Positions 25,149 to 33,807 of a DNA stretch of 64,000 bases are shown piece by piece. Numbering within the stretch: the stretch's first letter is position 1; every line of letters starts with the position of its first letter. The position numbers and the translations under genes are program-made. Origin of the DNA: Pokkaliibacter plantistimulans (lineage in GTDB: Bacteria > Pseudomonadota > Gammaproteobacteria > Pseudomonadales > Balneatricaceae); contig NZ_CP177354.1 of the NCBI RefSeq assembly GCF_046844695.1, forward strand, positions 1,240,001 to 1,304,000. Direction: 5' to 3'. The notes beneath the pieces are model-generated. The model ran no database searches and was not told the origin of the DNA. It was given only the letters and a program-made list of their open reading frames with translations.

Positions 25149-26294
25149 ATGCGGGTAATGTTTTACGTCCAGCATCTGCTGGGCATTGGCCATATCAAGC
25201 GTGCCGCACAGCTGAGTCTGGGCATGCAGCAAGCCGGGCTGGACGTCTGGGTGGTGCAGGGTGGTGAAGCGGTAGCAGGTATCGATTTTGGTCAGGCCAA
25301 CGTTATCAGCCTGCCGGCGATTCGCGCTGCAGATGCGCAGTTCAGTGGTCTGGTGGACGAGCAGGGCAAGGCCCTGGATGACGACTTCAAGGCTCACCGT
25401 CGGGCCTTGCTGCTGCAGGCGCTGGAGCAGATTCAGCCCGATGCGTTGCTGATCGAGAGCTACCCTTTCGGGCGTGGCCAGCTGCGCTTTGAACTTGATC
25501 CCTTGCTGCAGCAGGCACATAACATGTCACCGCGCCCGTTGATCCTGTCATCGGCGCGGGACATTCTGCAGCGTCGTCCGGTGGAGAAAGAGCAAAAAGC
25601 ACTGAAGCTGCTGGAGCGCTATTTTGATGGTGTGCTGGTGCATGGTCAGCAGGACTTTGTGCCACTGACGGAAAGCTTCAGTCTGTGTGACCAGCTGAAC
25701 ATTCCATTGCATTACACCGGCTATGTGACGGATACCAGCGTAACTCCGGCAGCTGAAGGGCAGCATGAAGTCATCGTCTCTGCCGGTGGCGGCGCCGTTG
25801 GTTTGGGTATCATGCAGGCGGCCTTGCTGGCCCGGCCACTGACCGTGCTGCGTGAACATCGCTGGCGCGTTCTGATTGGCCCCAATCTGCCGGCTGATCA
25901 GATAGCCACATTACAGCTGCTGGCGGCGGATGGCGTGATCCTCGAACCTATTCGCAGCGACTTCCGTGGCCTGCTGGCTAATGCAGCACTGTCCATCTCG
26001 CAGGGGGGGTACAACACCCTGATGGATATTCTGCTGACAGGTGTTCCCAGTGTCATCGTGCCGTTTGAAGGCAAGGGCGAGACCGAACAGATTACCCGTA
26101 CCGCCAAGCTGGAGGCCCTGGGCATCTGCGCCATGGTGCGGGAGCAGCAATTGCAGCCCGAGTATCTGGCCAGGGTGATTGACCAGACGGTGACTAACCT
26201 TCATCAGTCTTCTCCCGAGCTGTCGCTGCAACTGGCTGGTGCCCGGCGCAGTGGTGACATTATTCGCACATTGCTGGAGCAACGCCATGGCTGA
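25149..26294 (+). CDS. GT-B glycosyltransferase (COG4671-like) 2
   Basis: The protein has 381 residues from ATG 25149, with AGGAAAG immediately upstream. It starts MRVMFYVQHLLGIGHIKRAAQL, has VIVSAGGGAVGLGIMQAAL at the domain hinge and GGYNTLMDILLTGVPSVIVPFEGKGETEQ at the donor site. It is a diverged paralogue of the preceding protein, and the two may add successive sugars. Its 3' end overlaps the next gene by 8 bases, so translation is probably coupled. Specificity cannot be read from the sequence. Confidence 0.8.
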   Translation: MRVMFYVQHLLGIGHIKRAAQLSLGMQQAGLDVWVVQGGEAVAGIDFGQANVISLPAIRAADAQFSGLVDEQGKALDDDFKAHRRALLLQALEQIQPDALLIESYPFGRGQLRFELDPLLQQAHNMSPRPLILSSARDILQRRPVEKEQKALKLLERYFDGVLVHGQQDFVPLTESFSLCDQLNIPLHYTGYVTDTSVTPAAEGQHEVIVSAGGGAVGLGIMQAALLARPLTVLREHRWRVLIGPNLPADQIATLQLLAADGVILEPIRSDFRGLLANAALSISQGGYNTLMDILLTGVPSVIVPFEGKGETEQITRTAKLEALGICAMVREQQLQPEYLARVIDQTVTNLHQSSPELSLQLAGARRSGDIIRTLLEQRHG

Positions 26295-27042
26295 CTGGCA
26301 AAGCCTGGAGCAGGAGCTGCGGCTGTGGGCCAGGCAACATCGTCGGCCAACGCTGTGGTGGCGGGATGACGATGCCGAAGCGGATGTGCCTGAGCTTCAG
26401 CATCTGTTGCAGATCAGTGATGAGCTGCAGGTGCCTGTGTTGCTGGCCGCCGTGCCGGCGAAAGTGCAGCCGTCACTGGCGACAGCCGTGCAAGGACATG
26501 GCCTGGTGGGCATAGTGCAGCATGGGTTTGATCATACCAATCATGCACCGCCAACCGAGCGTAAGCATGAGCTGGGCGCGCATCGGCCCCTTGCCGTCAT
26601 GATTGATGCGTTGCGTCAGGGGCGGGAGCTGCTGGAGCAGCACTTTGCCGGGCGTTTTCAGCCTGTGCTGGTGCCGCCATGGAATCGCTATACCCCGGCG
26701 TTGCGACCCTATCTGCATGATCAGGTCGGGTTGCGAGGTCTGTCTACTCTGGGTCCGCGCGATGCGGCAGAGGTGGATGGCCTGACGCAGGTGAATGTCC
26801 ATGTGGATGTGCTGAAGTGGAAGCCGTCTGCTCACTTCGCCGGAGAAGCGGACACGCTCACGGCGCTGATCACCCATCTGCAACAGCGACGTCTGGGGCT
26901 GGTGGATGCGGCTGAGCCAACCGGCATCATGACTCATCATCTGGTCATGGATGCCGCGGCCTGGCGCTTTACTCGCCAGCTGTTGAAGGTGCTGAACGAT
27001 GCTGGCGTAGGCTGGATTGCGGACCTGTTACCAGCGGGCTAG
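26287..27042 (+). CDS. Polysaccharide-deacetylase-like protein
   Basis: The protein has 251 residues from ATG 26287, inside the end of the glycosyltransferase gene. It has RDDDAEADVPEL near the N-terminus (metal Asp pair) and QHGFDHTNHAP (His ligands), then VPPWNRYTP. These match the NodB/CE4-type deacetylase core in the group often found beside COG4671 transferases. There is no signal peptide, so it would act in the cytoplasm. It probably modifies an acetylated sugar or oligosaccharide made by its neighbours. Function is inferred from motifs and operon context. Confidence 0.75.
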   Translation: MADWQSLEQELRLWARQHRRPTLWWRDDDAEADVPELQHLLQISDELQVPVLLAAVPAKVQPSLATAVQGHGLVGIVQHGFDHTNHAPPTERKHELGAHRPLAVMIDALRQGRELLEQHFAGRFQPVLVPPWNRYTPALRPYLHDQVGLRGLSTLGPRDAAEVDGLTQVNVHVDVLKWKPSAHFAGEADTLTALITHLQQRRLGLVDAAEPTGIMTHHLVMDAAAWRFTRQLLKVLNDAGVGWIADLLPAG

Positions 27043-27094
27043 CGTGAAAAAGCGCCAGCCCGCCACTGTCAGCATGCCTGTCTGGCTGAAGTGC

Positions 27095-27574
27095 TCAGTG
27101 CAGCTGCATCGGTAACTCGAAGGATGGGAAGCCCGTGTCAAACGTGGTGTGGGGGTGATACTGCATCAACAGCAGCGCTTGACCGTCCTGATTCTGAGTA
27201 AAGCGGCGCTGGGTAACAAAGCCGTAGCGATCATAGAAGTGGCGGCCCTGTCGATTGGATTCATAGATGACTGCCTGCAGGTGCGGGAAGAACTGGCGCA
27301 CATGATTCAGCAGGGTACAGCCGATGCCTTTGCCGCGCAGCTCGGGCTGGACGCAAAGGCAGACAATTTCGGTATCGACCAGACTGATAAATCCCACCAC
27401 CTGCATCTGATGCAGGTACACCCAGGTTTCTCCCTGTTCCAGCACCTGATCCAGTTGTTGTAAGCGTTCGTAGCTACGCCAGGCGGGGTGGTAAAAAGCA
27501 CTGATCTCGTTGGCGGTATCTTCCCATAGCGCTTCTATGGCCGTCCGATCCGATGCTAGATAGGCGCGTATCAT
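27095..27574 (-). CDS. GNAT-family N-acetyltransferase
   Basis: This is a 159-residue single-domain GNAT protein. Acetyl-CoA binding motif A is LCVQPELRGKGIGCTLLNHV (Q/RxxGxG/A), followed by VIYESNRQGRHFYDRYGFV. The substrate is not predictable. It converges on the deacetylase gene with a 52-base gap and is transcribed alone. Confidence 0.85.
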   Translation of the reverse strand: MIRAYLASDRTAIEALWEDTANEISAFYHPAWRSYERLQQLDQVLEQGETWVYLHQMQVVGFISLVDTEIVCLCVQPELRGKGIGCTLLNHVRQFFPHLQAVIYESNRQGRHFYDRYGFVTQRRFTQNQDGQALLLMQYHPHTTFDTGFPSFELPMQLH

Positions 27575-27913
27575 TTCTCACTTCCTATATAACAAGGCTA
27601 AAGGTTTACTCAGTGTCAGGACGGTACGCACTTCCCGTACGGGTCCGCTGGGGTTGCTGAGGTCTGCCTGAAAAGATCATTACTGGGCTGACACAGGCTC
27701 AGACAAGGAGCGCTGGCTGGCCACTGATGACGGCAAAATCTGTGGTTCGTTACGAAACGCCAGATTCACTTAGCATAGAGCAAAAAACGCAGCGGGGAAG
27801 CGGTACGAACGGGCTTTGTAGCGAGGGATCACGCCATTTTTCAGGTAGCGCAGGTGCAGGTCGCGGGCAAGTTACATCTGGTCGTAAAATAACCAATCGT
27901 TGTAGTGCTAGCC

Positions 27914-27942
27914 TTGGACTGAGGCAGAGAAGCAGGTAGAAT
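27914..27942 (+). promoter_or_regulatory. Sigma70-type promoter for trhO
   Basis: TTGGAC at 27914-27919 and TAGAAT at 27937-27942 are separated by 17 bases. It lies about 140 bases before the trhO start, in the 509-base gap 27575-28083. The rest of that gap holds no believable gene; an imperfect palindrome around GTTCGTTACGAAAC lies near 27744. A potential 5' UTR stem (CGGTC/GACCG) lies near 27984-28003. Confidence 0.6.
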
Positions 27943-28083
27943 GCGCGCCTTTCTGAACAGGTGCTCACGTTTTGCCTGGCGTCGGTCATAGGTTAAGACC
28001 GGCTCGGCTTTGCGAGATTGTGAGTGCCTGCTAACCCGCTGTCGTGCTCTGGTTTTACGTTCCAGACCGCATGGAGAAGTTCG

Positions 28084-29082
28084 ATGTCACAGTTTGTTGT
28101 TTGTGCGCTGTATAAGTTCGTCGCTCTGGATGATTTTGAAGCCATCCGTCAGCCATTGCTGGATGTGATGGAGAGCAACGAAGTCCGCGGTACCCTGTTG
28201 CTGGCGAAAGAAGGTATCAACGGTACCGTGGCCGGCTCCCGCGCAGGTATTGATGCGTTGCTGGCCTGGCTGAAGTCCGACCCTCGTCTGGCTGCATTGT
28301 CCTATAAAGAGTCCTTTACCGAGGTGCTGCCGTTCTACCGCACCAAGGTCAAACTCAAGCGTGAAATCGTCACTATGGGGGTTGAGGGTATTGACCCTAA
28401 CAAAGTGGTGGGAACCTACGTCAAACCTCAGGACTGGAATGCCCTGATTTCTGACCCGGACGTACTGCTGGTCGACACGCGTAACGACTACGAAGTGCAG
28501 ATCGGTACGTTCAAAGGTGCCATCAACCCGATGACCGAAACCTTCCGCGAGTTCCCTGAATACGTGAAGCAGAACCTCGATCCGGGCAAGCACAAGAAAG
28601 TGGCGATGTTCTGCACCGGTGGTATTCGTTGTGAAAAATCCACCGCGTACCTCAAGGAACAGGGCTTTGAGGAGGTCTATCACCTCGAAGGTGGCATCCT
28701 CAAATATCTGGAGGAAGTTCCTGAAGCTGACACCCTGTGGGAAGGCGAATGCTTTGTGTTCGATAACCGTGTAGCGGTCAATCACAAGCTGGAAAAAGGC
28801 CAGTACGATCAGTGCAATGCCTGCCGTCGTCCGATCACCGAAGCTGACAAGCTACGCCCTGAATACAAGGCTGGTGTCAGTTGCCACCAGTGCCACGATC
28901 AACTGAGCGAGCAGCAGCTGACCCGTTTCGAAGAGCGCGAAAAGCAGATGCAACTGGCCGCCAAGCGTGGCGAAACCCATCTGGGGGGTGATGTGAAACA
29001 CACCATCGAAGAGCGCCGCCGTGAAAAGCAGGCATGGCGTGAGCATCAGAAGGCGCTGAGCGAGCAGGGGCAGCCTGCGTAA
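28084..29082 (+). CDS. trhO: tRNA uridine(34) hydroxylase (rhodanese family)
   Basis: The protein has 332 residues from ATG 28084 (MSQFVVCALYKF), the normal length and start for TrhO/YceA. An N-terminal acylphosphatase-like region contains LLAKEGINGTVAGS. A rhodanese domain has the catalytic loop CTGGIRCEKS. The C-terminal part has a CNACRRP...CHQCHD zinc-type cysteine motif and a charged tail. The family hydroxylates U34 of certain tRNAs, the first step to carboxymethoxy/methoxy-uridine. An intrinsic terminator follows. Confidence 0.93.
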   Translation: MSQFVVCALYKFVALDDFEAIRQPLLDVMESNEVRGTLLLAKEGINGTVAGSRAGIDALLAWLKSDPRLAALSYKESFTEVLPFYRTKVKLKREIVTMGVEGIDPNKVVGTYVKPQDWNALISDPDVLLVDTRNDYEVQIGTFKGAINPMTETFREFPEYVKQNLDPGKHKKVAMFCTGGIRCEKSTAYLKEQGFEEVYHLEGGILKYLEEVPEADTLWEGECFVFDNRVAVNHKLEKGQYDQCNACRRPITEADKLRPEYKAGVSCHQCHDQLSEQQLTRFEEREKQMQLAAKRGETHLGGDVKHTIEERRREKQAWREHQKALSEQGQPA

Positions 29083-29139
29083 GCATCAAGCTGAAGGACG
29101 TATGCAGGATCTGAAGTAAGCACCGATGATCCAGAGCAG

Positions 29140-29170
29140 AAAGGGCACGTGATGTGCCCTTTCTTGTTTC
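29140..29170 (+). terminator. Intrinsic terminator after trhO
   Basis: A perfect 9-base stem (29140-29148 with 29154-29162), loop GTGAT, is followed by T-rich sequence. It sits 58 bases after the trhO stop. Confidence 0.75.
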
Positions 29171-29208
29171 TGTCCTCTCTTGTTTCTGTCCTTTCTTGTT
29201 GCTGTCGT
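29161..29208 (+). repeat. Three tandem copies of a 16-base unit
   Basis: The unit TTCTTGTTTCTGTCCT is repeated three times with small changes (29161-29176, 29177-29192, 29193-29208). It follows directly after the terminator stem and ends just before the stop of the convergent LysR gene. It is pyrimidine-rich on the plus strand. Confidence 0.7.
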
Positions 29209-29211
29209 GGC

Positions 29212-30087
29212 TCACATCCTGCTCGATTCCAGCAGGAACTCCACAAACGCCCGATTGGCCCGCGACAGATAGCCGTCCTTGCGCCAGGCGATGCACAGAT
29301 CAAGAAAGATCGGCGGCGCAAAGGAAACCGTGACCAGATCAGGGTCGTCCGCCACTGCCATATTCAGCAGGGTGGAAATGCCGAAACCCTGTTTGACGAT
29401 AGAGCGGATCAGCGGCACCAGATTGGTTTCAAAACTGATGTTCGGCGTACAGCCGACTTCCTTGGCCAGCCTGTCCAGTACCTTGCGGTGAAAGTAGCCA
29501 GGCTTGAACATCACCAGCTCTTCGGTGAAGAACTCCTGCAGTGTGATTGAGCTGCGCTCGGCAAAGAGGTGTTCGCGGCTGACCGTGGCGCGCATTTCCT
29601 CGCGCAGGATCGTCCTGGCTTCCAGAATGTCGGAAATGGTTTCAGACTCGATGACGGCCAGATCCAGTTCGCCCTTTTCCAGCATCTGCTGCAGCTGCCA
29701 GGTGCCGCCTTCCTGTACCGAGAACGTCAGATTGGGATAACGATGGCGAAATGCCATCAGTATCGGAGGGAAGTGGAACGAACCCAGCATGCTGGGGATA
29801 CCCACCCGCACTTCGCCGCGACTCAGTCCCTTCAGCTCCTGCATTTCCAGCTCGGCATCGGCCACCACCTGCAGGATTTTTTCCGCCTGAGCGAACAGGC
29901 ATTTACCCTCGTCAGTCAGGGCAATGGAGCGTTCGTGACGATGGAACAGGGTCAGCTCCAGTTCATTTTCCAGCTTGCGAATCGCCATGCTGACTGCCGG
30001 CTGGGCGAGATTGAGCAGCTCTGCCGCGCGGGTAAAGCTGCCGAGGCGTGCGACCTCATAGAAGTAGCGCAGAGGTTTGAGTTCCAT
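29212..30087 (-). CDS. LysR-family transcriptional regulator (YnfL-like position)
   Basis: The 291-residue protein has an N-terminal winged helix (1-60, FYEVARLGSFTRAAELLNLAQPAVSMAI) and a C-terminal effector-binding domain. It is divergent from an MFS exporter across 184 bases. The E. coli ynfL/ynfM pair has the same layout, so control of the exporter is likely. A T-N11-A palindrome lies in the shared gap. The effector is unknown. Confidence 0.88.
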   Translation of the reverse strand: MELKPLRYFYEVARLGSFTRAAELLNLAQPAVSMAIRKLENELELTLFHRHERSIALTDEGKCLFAQAEKILQVVADAELEMQELKGLSRGEVRVGIPSMLGSFHFPPILMAFRHRYPNLTFSVQEGGTWQLQQMLEKGELDLAVIESETISDILEARTILREEMRATVSREHLFAERSSITLQEFFTEELVMFKPGYFHRKVLDRLAKEVGCTPNISFETNLVPLIRSIVKQGFGISTLLNMAVADDPDLVTVSFAPPIFLDLCIAWRKDGYLSRANRAFVEFLLESSRM

Positions 30088-30165
30088 GGTACGGGCCCGT
30101 CAGTGCAGGGAGATGTCTGGTCTGCATCGGGCAGACTGTCGCATCCGTACAGAATATAAAACTTT

Positions 30166-30182
30166 ATTATCCTAATCATAAT
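30166..30182. promoter_or_regulatory. LysR-type operator candidate
   Basis: ATTAT-N7-ATAAT forms a 17-base palindrome with a T-N11-A core in the AT-rich gap between the LysR gene and the MFS gene. Location and form fit a LysR binding site; the assignment is inferred. Confidence 0.45.
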
Positions 30183-30271
30183 TTGCATATATTTTTATTA
30201 TGAAAAGGGGGTCGATATAGTGTGCCGCAGGCCCTGTCTTCGGGCTGCTTCACTACCGCAGGACCGCCATC

Positions 30272-31480
30272 ATGATTCAAGCAGGCAGTCGCGCTTACTG
30301 GCGTGCCACCCTGGCTCTGTGCCTGGGTTCCTTTATGATCTTCTCCAACCTTTATGTCACCCAGCCACTGTTGCCCATGCTGGCGGCTGACTTTCAGGTG
30401 TCTCCCCTTTCCGCCAGCTACAGTTTTACCGTGTCCACCCTGACGCTGGGGCTATCACTGCTGGTATATGGCCCCCTGTCAGATGTGCTGGGCCGTCGTG
30501 GCATCATGCTGATCACCATGGCAGGGGTCATAGTGACGACGCTGGCGCTGTCACAGACTAACAGCTACGAAATGCTGCTGGGGCTGCGTGCAGTACAGGG
30601 CTTTTTCCTCGGCGGGCTGCCCGCGATTGCGGTGGCCTATATGGGAGACGAATTCGACAAGGAAGCACTGATGACCGCTGTCGGTCTGTATATCGGTGCC
30701 AATACCCTGGGCGGCATAGGTGGTCGTCTGATTGGTGGTTTTGCCGGTGAAAGTCTGGGCTGGGCCAATACCTTCCTGGTGATTGCAGGTGTCAGTCTGG
30801 TGGTGTGGCTCAGCTTTGCCTTCCTGCTGCCACGCTCCAGCAACTTTCAGGCGCGGCCGTTCCATCTGCGCACCATGCTCGGCAATATGCTTGATCACCT
30901 GCGTAATCCCATCCTGCTGACGGCCTATCTGATCGGTGGATTCAACTTCTTTGTTTTTATCAATCAGTACAGCTATATCACCTTTGTGCTGGGCGATGAG
31001 CCGTACTCATTGTCACCGCGCTTTCTGGGCATGCTGTTCCTGACCTATCTGACCGGCACCCTTGGCTCGGCACTGGCCGGGCGTGCTGCCAGACGTTTCC
31101 CGCAACCGCTGTGCATGGCATTTGGCATCGTGGTGCTGATGCTGGGTAGCCTTTGCACCCTGCTGCCAAGTCTGTGGACCATTATTCTCGGTTTCTTTAT
31201 CAACAGCTTCGGCTTCTTCTTTGCCCATTCCACCAACAGCAGCTGGGTCAGCCGTAACGCCCAGCATGCCAAGGCCAGTGCCAGCTCGTTGTATCTGGTG
31301 TTCTATTACACCGGCGCCAGTACCGGCGGTATCTATCTGCATCCCTTCTGGGAATGGCGCGGCTGGACGGGAGTGATCATCGGCTCTCTGGTGGTACTGG
31401 TGGGCACGCTGAGCGCAGCGCTTTATCTGCACCGTAAAACCCGGGTTGCGGGTGAGGTGACAAACGCAGTGGCTTGCTGA
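30272..31480 (+). CDS. MFS transporter (YnfM-like, DHA1 family)
   Basis: This 402-residue inner-membrane protein has about 12 membrane segments. It opens with LCLGSFMIFSNLYVTQPLLPML, characteristic of YnfM-type members. The inter-TM2-3 motif is GPLSDVLGRRGIM, and LRAVQGFFLGGLPAIAVAY follows. These are drug/metabolite proton antiporters; in E. coli the YnfM substrate includes arabinose in some reports, so the substrate here is uncertain. It is divergent from a LysR gene that probably controls it. Confidence 0.87.
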   Translation: MIQAGSRAYWRATLALCLGSFMIFSNLYVTQPLLPMLAADFQVSPLSASYSFTVSTLTLGLSLLVYGPLSDVLGRRGIMLITMAGVIVTTLALSQTNSYEMLLGLRAVQGFFLGGLPAIAVAYMGDEFDKEALMTAVGLYIGANTLGGIGGRLIGGFAGESLGWANTFLVIAGVSLVVWLSFAFLLPRSSNFQARPFHLRTMLGNMLDHLRNPILLTAYLIGGFNFFVFINQYSYITFVLGDEPYSLSPRFLGMLFLTYLTGTLGSALAGRAARRFPQPLCMAFGIVVLMLGSLCTLLPSLWTIILGFFINSFGFFFAHSTNSSWVSRNAQHAKASASSLYLVFYYTGASTGGIYLHPFWEWRGWTGVIIGSLVVLVGTLSAALYLHRKTRVAGEVTNAVAC

Positions 31481-31495
31481 AGGGCGTGTAGCAGG

Positions 31496-32050
31496 TCAGT
31501 CGGGCGTGAGGGTAAACCACCGGTGCCAGTGTCGGCGCCAGAGGCTGGCAAAGTGCACGAACTCCCAGGCATCCAGCTGCCCCTGACGAGTGACGGCATG
31601 CTGGGGAACGTAGCGGCAGCGCAGAAAGGACTGCTTTTCCAGAACACGCTGTGAAGCGATATTGCTGACTGAGGCAAAGGCGCGCAGATGGTCCAGCCGC
31701 ATCTGCTCGTAGCCTGCCCGGATCAGCTGCTTCAGTGCCGCTGAGGCTACGCCCTGACCGCAGTATGCTTCACCGACTCGATAGCCGACGAAACCGTAGC
31801 GTGGATCATTGAGCGAGCGACGCAGGTTGGCTCTGCCCATCAGCTCGCCCTGTTCATTGATTATCAGCAGCGGATAGATCATGCCTTCATGGTAACGCTG
31901 CACGTATTCATCAATATGCTCATGTACCCCCTGCAGCGAGTAGAACGCCGGCTCACGGGCTTCGATGGTGCGCTCAAACCAGGCCTGATTGCTCTCTTCA
32001 AAGGCCAGCAGTGCTTGCGCGTGGCGCTCGCTCAGCAGTTCAAATCGCAT
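31496..32050 (-). CDS. GNAT acetyltransferase (RimJ/RimL-like)
   Basis: The 184-residue protein has the RimJ/RimL layout: ELMGRANLRR, GYRVGEAYCGQGVASAALKQLI (acetyl-CoA loop), ASVSNIASQRVLEKQSF. Such enzymes acetylate ribosomal protein N-termini or small molecules; the substrate here is unknown. It lies 5 bases downstream of the Lrp-type gene and probably shares its transcript. Confidence 0.85.
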   Translation of the reverse strand: MRFELLSERHAQALLAFEESNQAWFERTIEAREPAFYSLQGVHEHIDEYVQRYHEGMIYPLLIINEQGELMGRANLRRSLNDPRYGFVGYRVGEAYCGQGVASAALKQLIRAGYEQMRLDHLRAFASVSNIASQRVLEKQSFLRCRYVPQHAVTRQGQLDAWEFVHFASLWRRHWHRWFTLTPD

Positions 32051-32055
32051 GGTGA

Positions 32056-32529
32056 TCAGGTCAGGTGGTTGAGGGGCAGGGCGGTGCTGCTGATAGGGGT
32101 TTTCATCACAAAGCTGGAATGCACCCCGGTCACACCTTCAATCGTGGTCACCCGATTCAGCAAGAACTGCTGGAAGGCTTCCATATCCTTGACGATGACT
32201 TTCAGCAGGTAGTCGGCTGACTGGCCGGTGATCAGGTGGCATTCCAGCACCTCCGGATAACTGGCAATCAGCTCTTCAAAACGCTGGAAACGCTCCGGAG
32301 TATGACGATCCATACTGATACCGATAAAGGCCATCAGGGTCAAACCGAGCTTTTTGGCATTGAGCAAGGCGCTGTAGCCCTCGATGATGCCTTCCTCTTC
32401 CAGACGTTTGACCCGTCGCAGACAGGGCGAAGGAGACAGCTGAATGCTGTCGGCCAGCTCCTGATTACTCATGCGACCGTCTTTTTGCAGTACTTCCATA
32501 ATGCGCCGATCATAACGATTGAATGTCAT
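32056..32529 (-). CDS. Lrp/AsnC-family transcriptional regulator
   Basis: The protein has 157 residues from ATG 32529, with AGGGAG upstream; the longer frame to 32589 lacks a site. An N-terminal helix-turn-helix (NQELADSIQLSPSPCLRRVKRLEEEGII) is followed by an RAM effector domain (AFIGISMDRHTPERFQRFEELIASYPEVLECHLITGQ shape). It responds typically to amino acids as dimers or octamers. It is divergent from exbB and followed by the RimJ-like gene. Confidence 0.9.
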   Translation of the reverse strand: MTFNRYDRRIMEVLQKDGRMSNQELADSIQLSPSPCLRRVKRLEEEGIIEGYSALLNAKKLGLTLMAFIGISMDRHTPERFQRFEELIASYPEVLECHLITGQSADYLLKVIVKDMEAFQQFLLNRVTTIEGVTGVHSSFVMKTPISSTALPLNHLT

Positions 32530-32642
32530 TTTCTGGTCTCCCTGCGGTCTGGCCGACAGATTAATGCGCGTTTGGCTATGGTAAAGCAATTTTGTGCTTT
32601 AGGCATTGTCAGGGCCTGGTTGCAATCCAAGACACCCTCTGA

Positions 32643-32660
32643 ATCAATCATTAGATTGAT
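32643..32660. promoter_or_regulatory. 18-base palindrome between lrp-type gene and exbB
   Basis: ATCAATC-ATTA-GATTGAT is a perfect inverted repeat (7-base arms, 4-base spacer). It lies 113 bases from the Lrp-type start and 10 bases before the Fur-like site. It may be an Lrp-type or other dimer site; no direct evidence. Confidence 0.4.
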
Positions 32661-32669
32661 CTTGTGATG

Positions 32670-32688
32670 GATAATGAGAAGCTTTAGC
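32670..32688 (+). promoter_or_regulatory. Fur-box-like site upstream of exbB-exbD-tonB
   Basis: The 19 bases GATAATGAGAAGCTTTAGC agree with the classical 19-base Fur consensus at 15 positions. The site lies about 100 bases before exbB, where iron control of the TonB energy genes is expected. Confidence 0.55.
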
Positions 32689-32785
32689 ATTAGTGAAATC
32701 TATTGGATCGAATGGGCAAGCTCGATTAGCCACTGACCATGCGTCGGTTAGCCGTCCAGCAGCCCTGCCGCCGTCGGGATTTCAC

Positions 32786-33805
32786 ATGAAAAATATCGAG
32801 CAGAACAAAGGCATGGCCAAACACTGGGCCATGATCATCGGGCTGAGTGCTGGCATGGTGCTGGCTCCGTTGAGCCACGCTGAATCGGATACGCTTACCG
32901 CTCCTGTTACATCGACCAGCGCACCTGCCAGCAGCGAATCTGCATCCTCTCCCAGTTCTACTACTATTTCTGCTCCTGCCAGCGATGCTGTTTCCGCGGC
33001 GGACACCCCAATGCAGGGATCAGTCTCTGCGTCAGAAGACCTCTCCCAGACCAGTGAGTCACTGCCCGAAGCGGCTGCCGACAGCCATGCTGTGGCGTCC
33101 ATGCTGCCGCACGACCTGACCCCCATGGGCATGTTCATGGCCGCTGACTGGGTGGTCAAGTCAGTGATGCTGGGTCTGGCCTTTGCTTCCATCGTGACCT
33201 GGACCATCGCACTGGTGAAAAGCATCGAGATTGCTGCAGCGAAGAAACGCGCTCGCCGCACCCTGCGCAATCTGGGTGAGGTCGGCACGCTGCGTGAGGC
33301 TCTGAAAGCCGTTGAGCATGACACCTGCCTGTCAGCCTCCATGGTGCAGGCGGCCGAGTATGAGCTGGTGCTGTCAGCCAAGCACGAAGCCTTTGATAAA
33401 GGTGGGGTGAAAGAGCGTGTCGAATCCCGCCTGCATCGCATCGAAGCCGCCGCTGCACGCCGCATCAATGTCGGTACCGGCGTGCTGGCCACCATCGGTT
33501 CGACTTCTCCCTTTGTCGGTTTGTTCGGCACCGTCTGGGGCATCATGAACAGCTTTATCGGTATCTCCAAATCACAAACTACCAATCTGGCTGTGGTGGC
33601 GCCGGGTATCGCCGAAGCCTTGCTGGCTACTGCGATTGGTCTGGTGGCAGCCATTCCGGCGGTCGTCATCTACAACCACTTTGCCCGTAGTATCGGTGGC
33701 TACCGCGCCATCATGGCCGATACCACCGCAGAAGTGGCGCGTATCGTCAGTCGCGATCTGGATCGCCAGCCACAGGTGACTCCCCTGCGTAAAGTAGGGA
33801 GCTGA
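32786..33805 (+). CDS. exbB: TonB-system proton channel ExbB
   Basis: The protein has 339 residues from ATG 32786. An N-terminal signal-like segment (about 12-33, ending SHA) is followed by a Ser/Ala/Thr-rich periplasmic stretch (34-110), as in the long ExbB forms. Three membrane segments follow. The core motif LLATIGSTSPFVGLFGTVWGIMNSFIGIS precedes EALLATAIGLVAAIPAVVIYNHF. It forms the proton channel with ExbD. It leads an exbB-exbD-tonB operon with a 2-base gap to exbD. Confidence 0.93.
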   Translation: MKNIEQNKGMAKHWAMIIGLSAGMVLAPLSHAESDTLTAPVTSTSAPASSESASSPSSTTISAPASDAVSAADTPMQGSVSASEDLSQTSESLPEAAADSHAVASMLPHDLTPMGMFMAADWVVKSVMLGLAFASIVTWTIALVKSIEIAAAKKRARRTLRNLGEVGTLREALKAVEHDTCLSASMVQAAEYELVLSAKHEAFDKGGVKERVESRLHRIEAAAARRINVGTGVLATIGSTSPFVGLFGTVWGIMNSFIGISKSQTTNLAVVAPGIAEALLATAIGLVAAIPAVVIYNHFARSIGGYRAIMADTTAEVARIVSRDLDRQPQVTPLRKVGS

Positions 33806-33807
33806 TC

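Noticed and set aside
27727..27939. Small plus-strand frame before trhO
   Set aside because: Low-complexity composition, no ribosome site, and it overlaps the trhO promoter boxes.
29161..29208. CRISPR-like array
   Set aside because: The three units are contiguous with no spacers and no cas genes are near.
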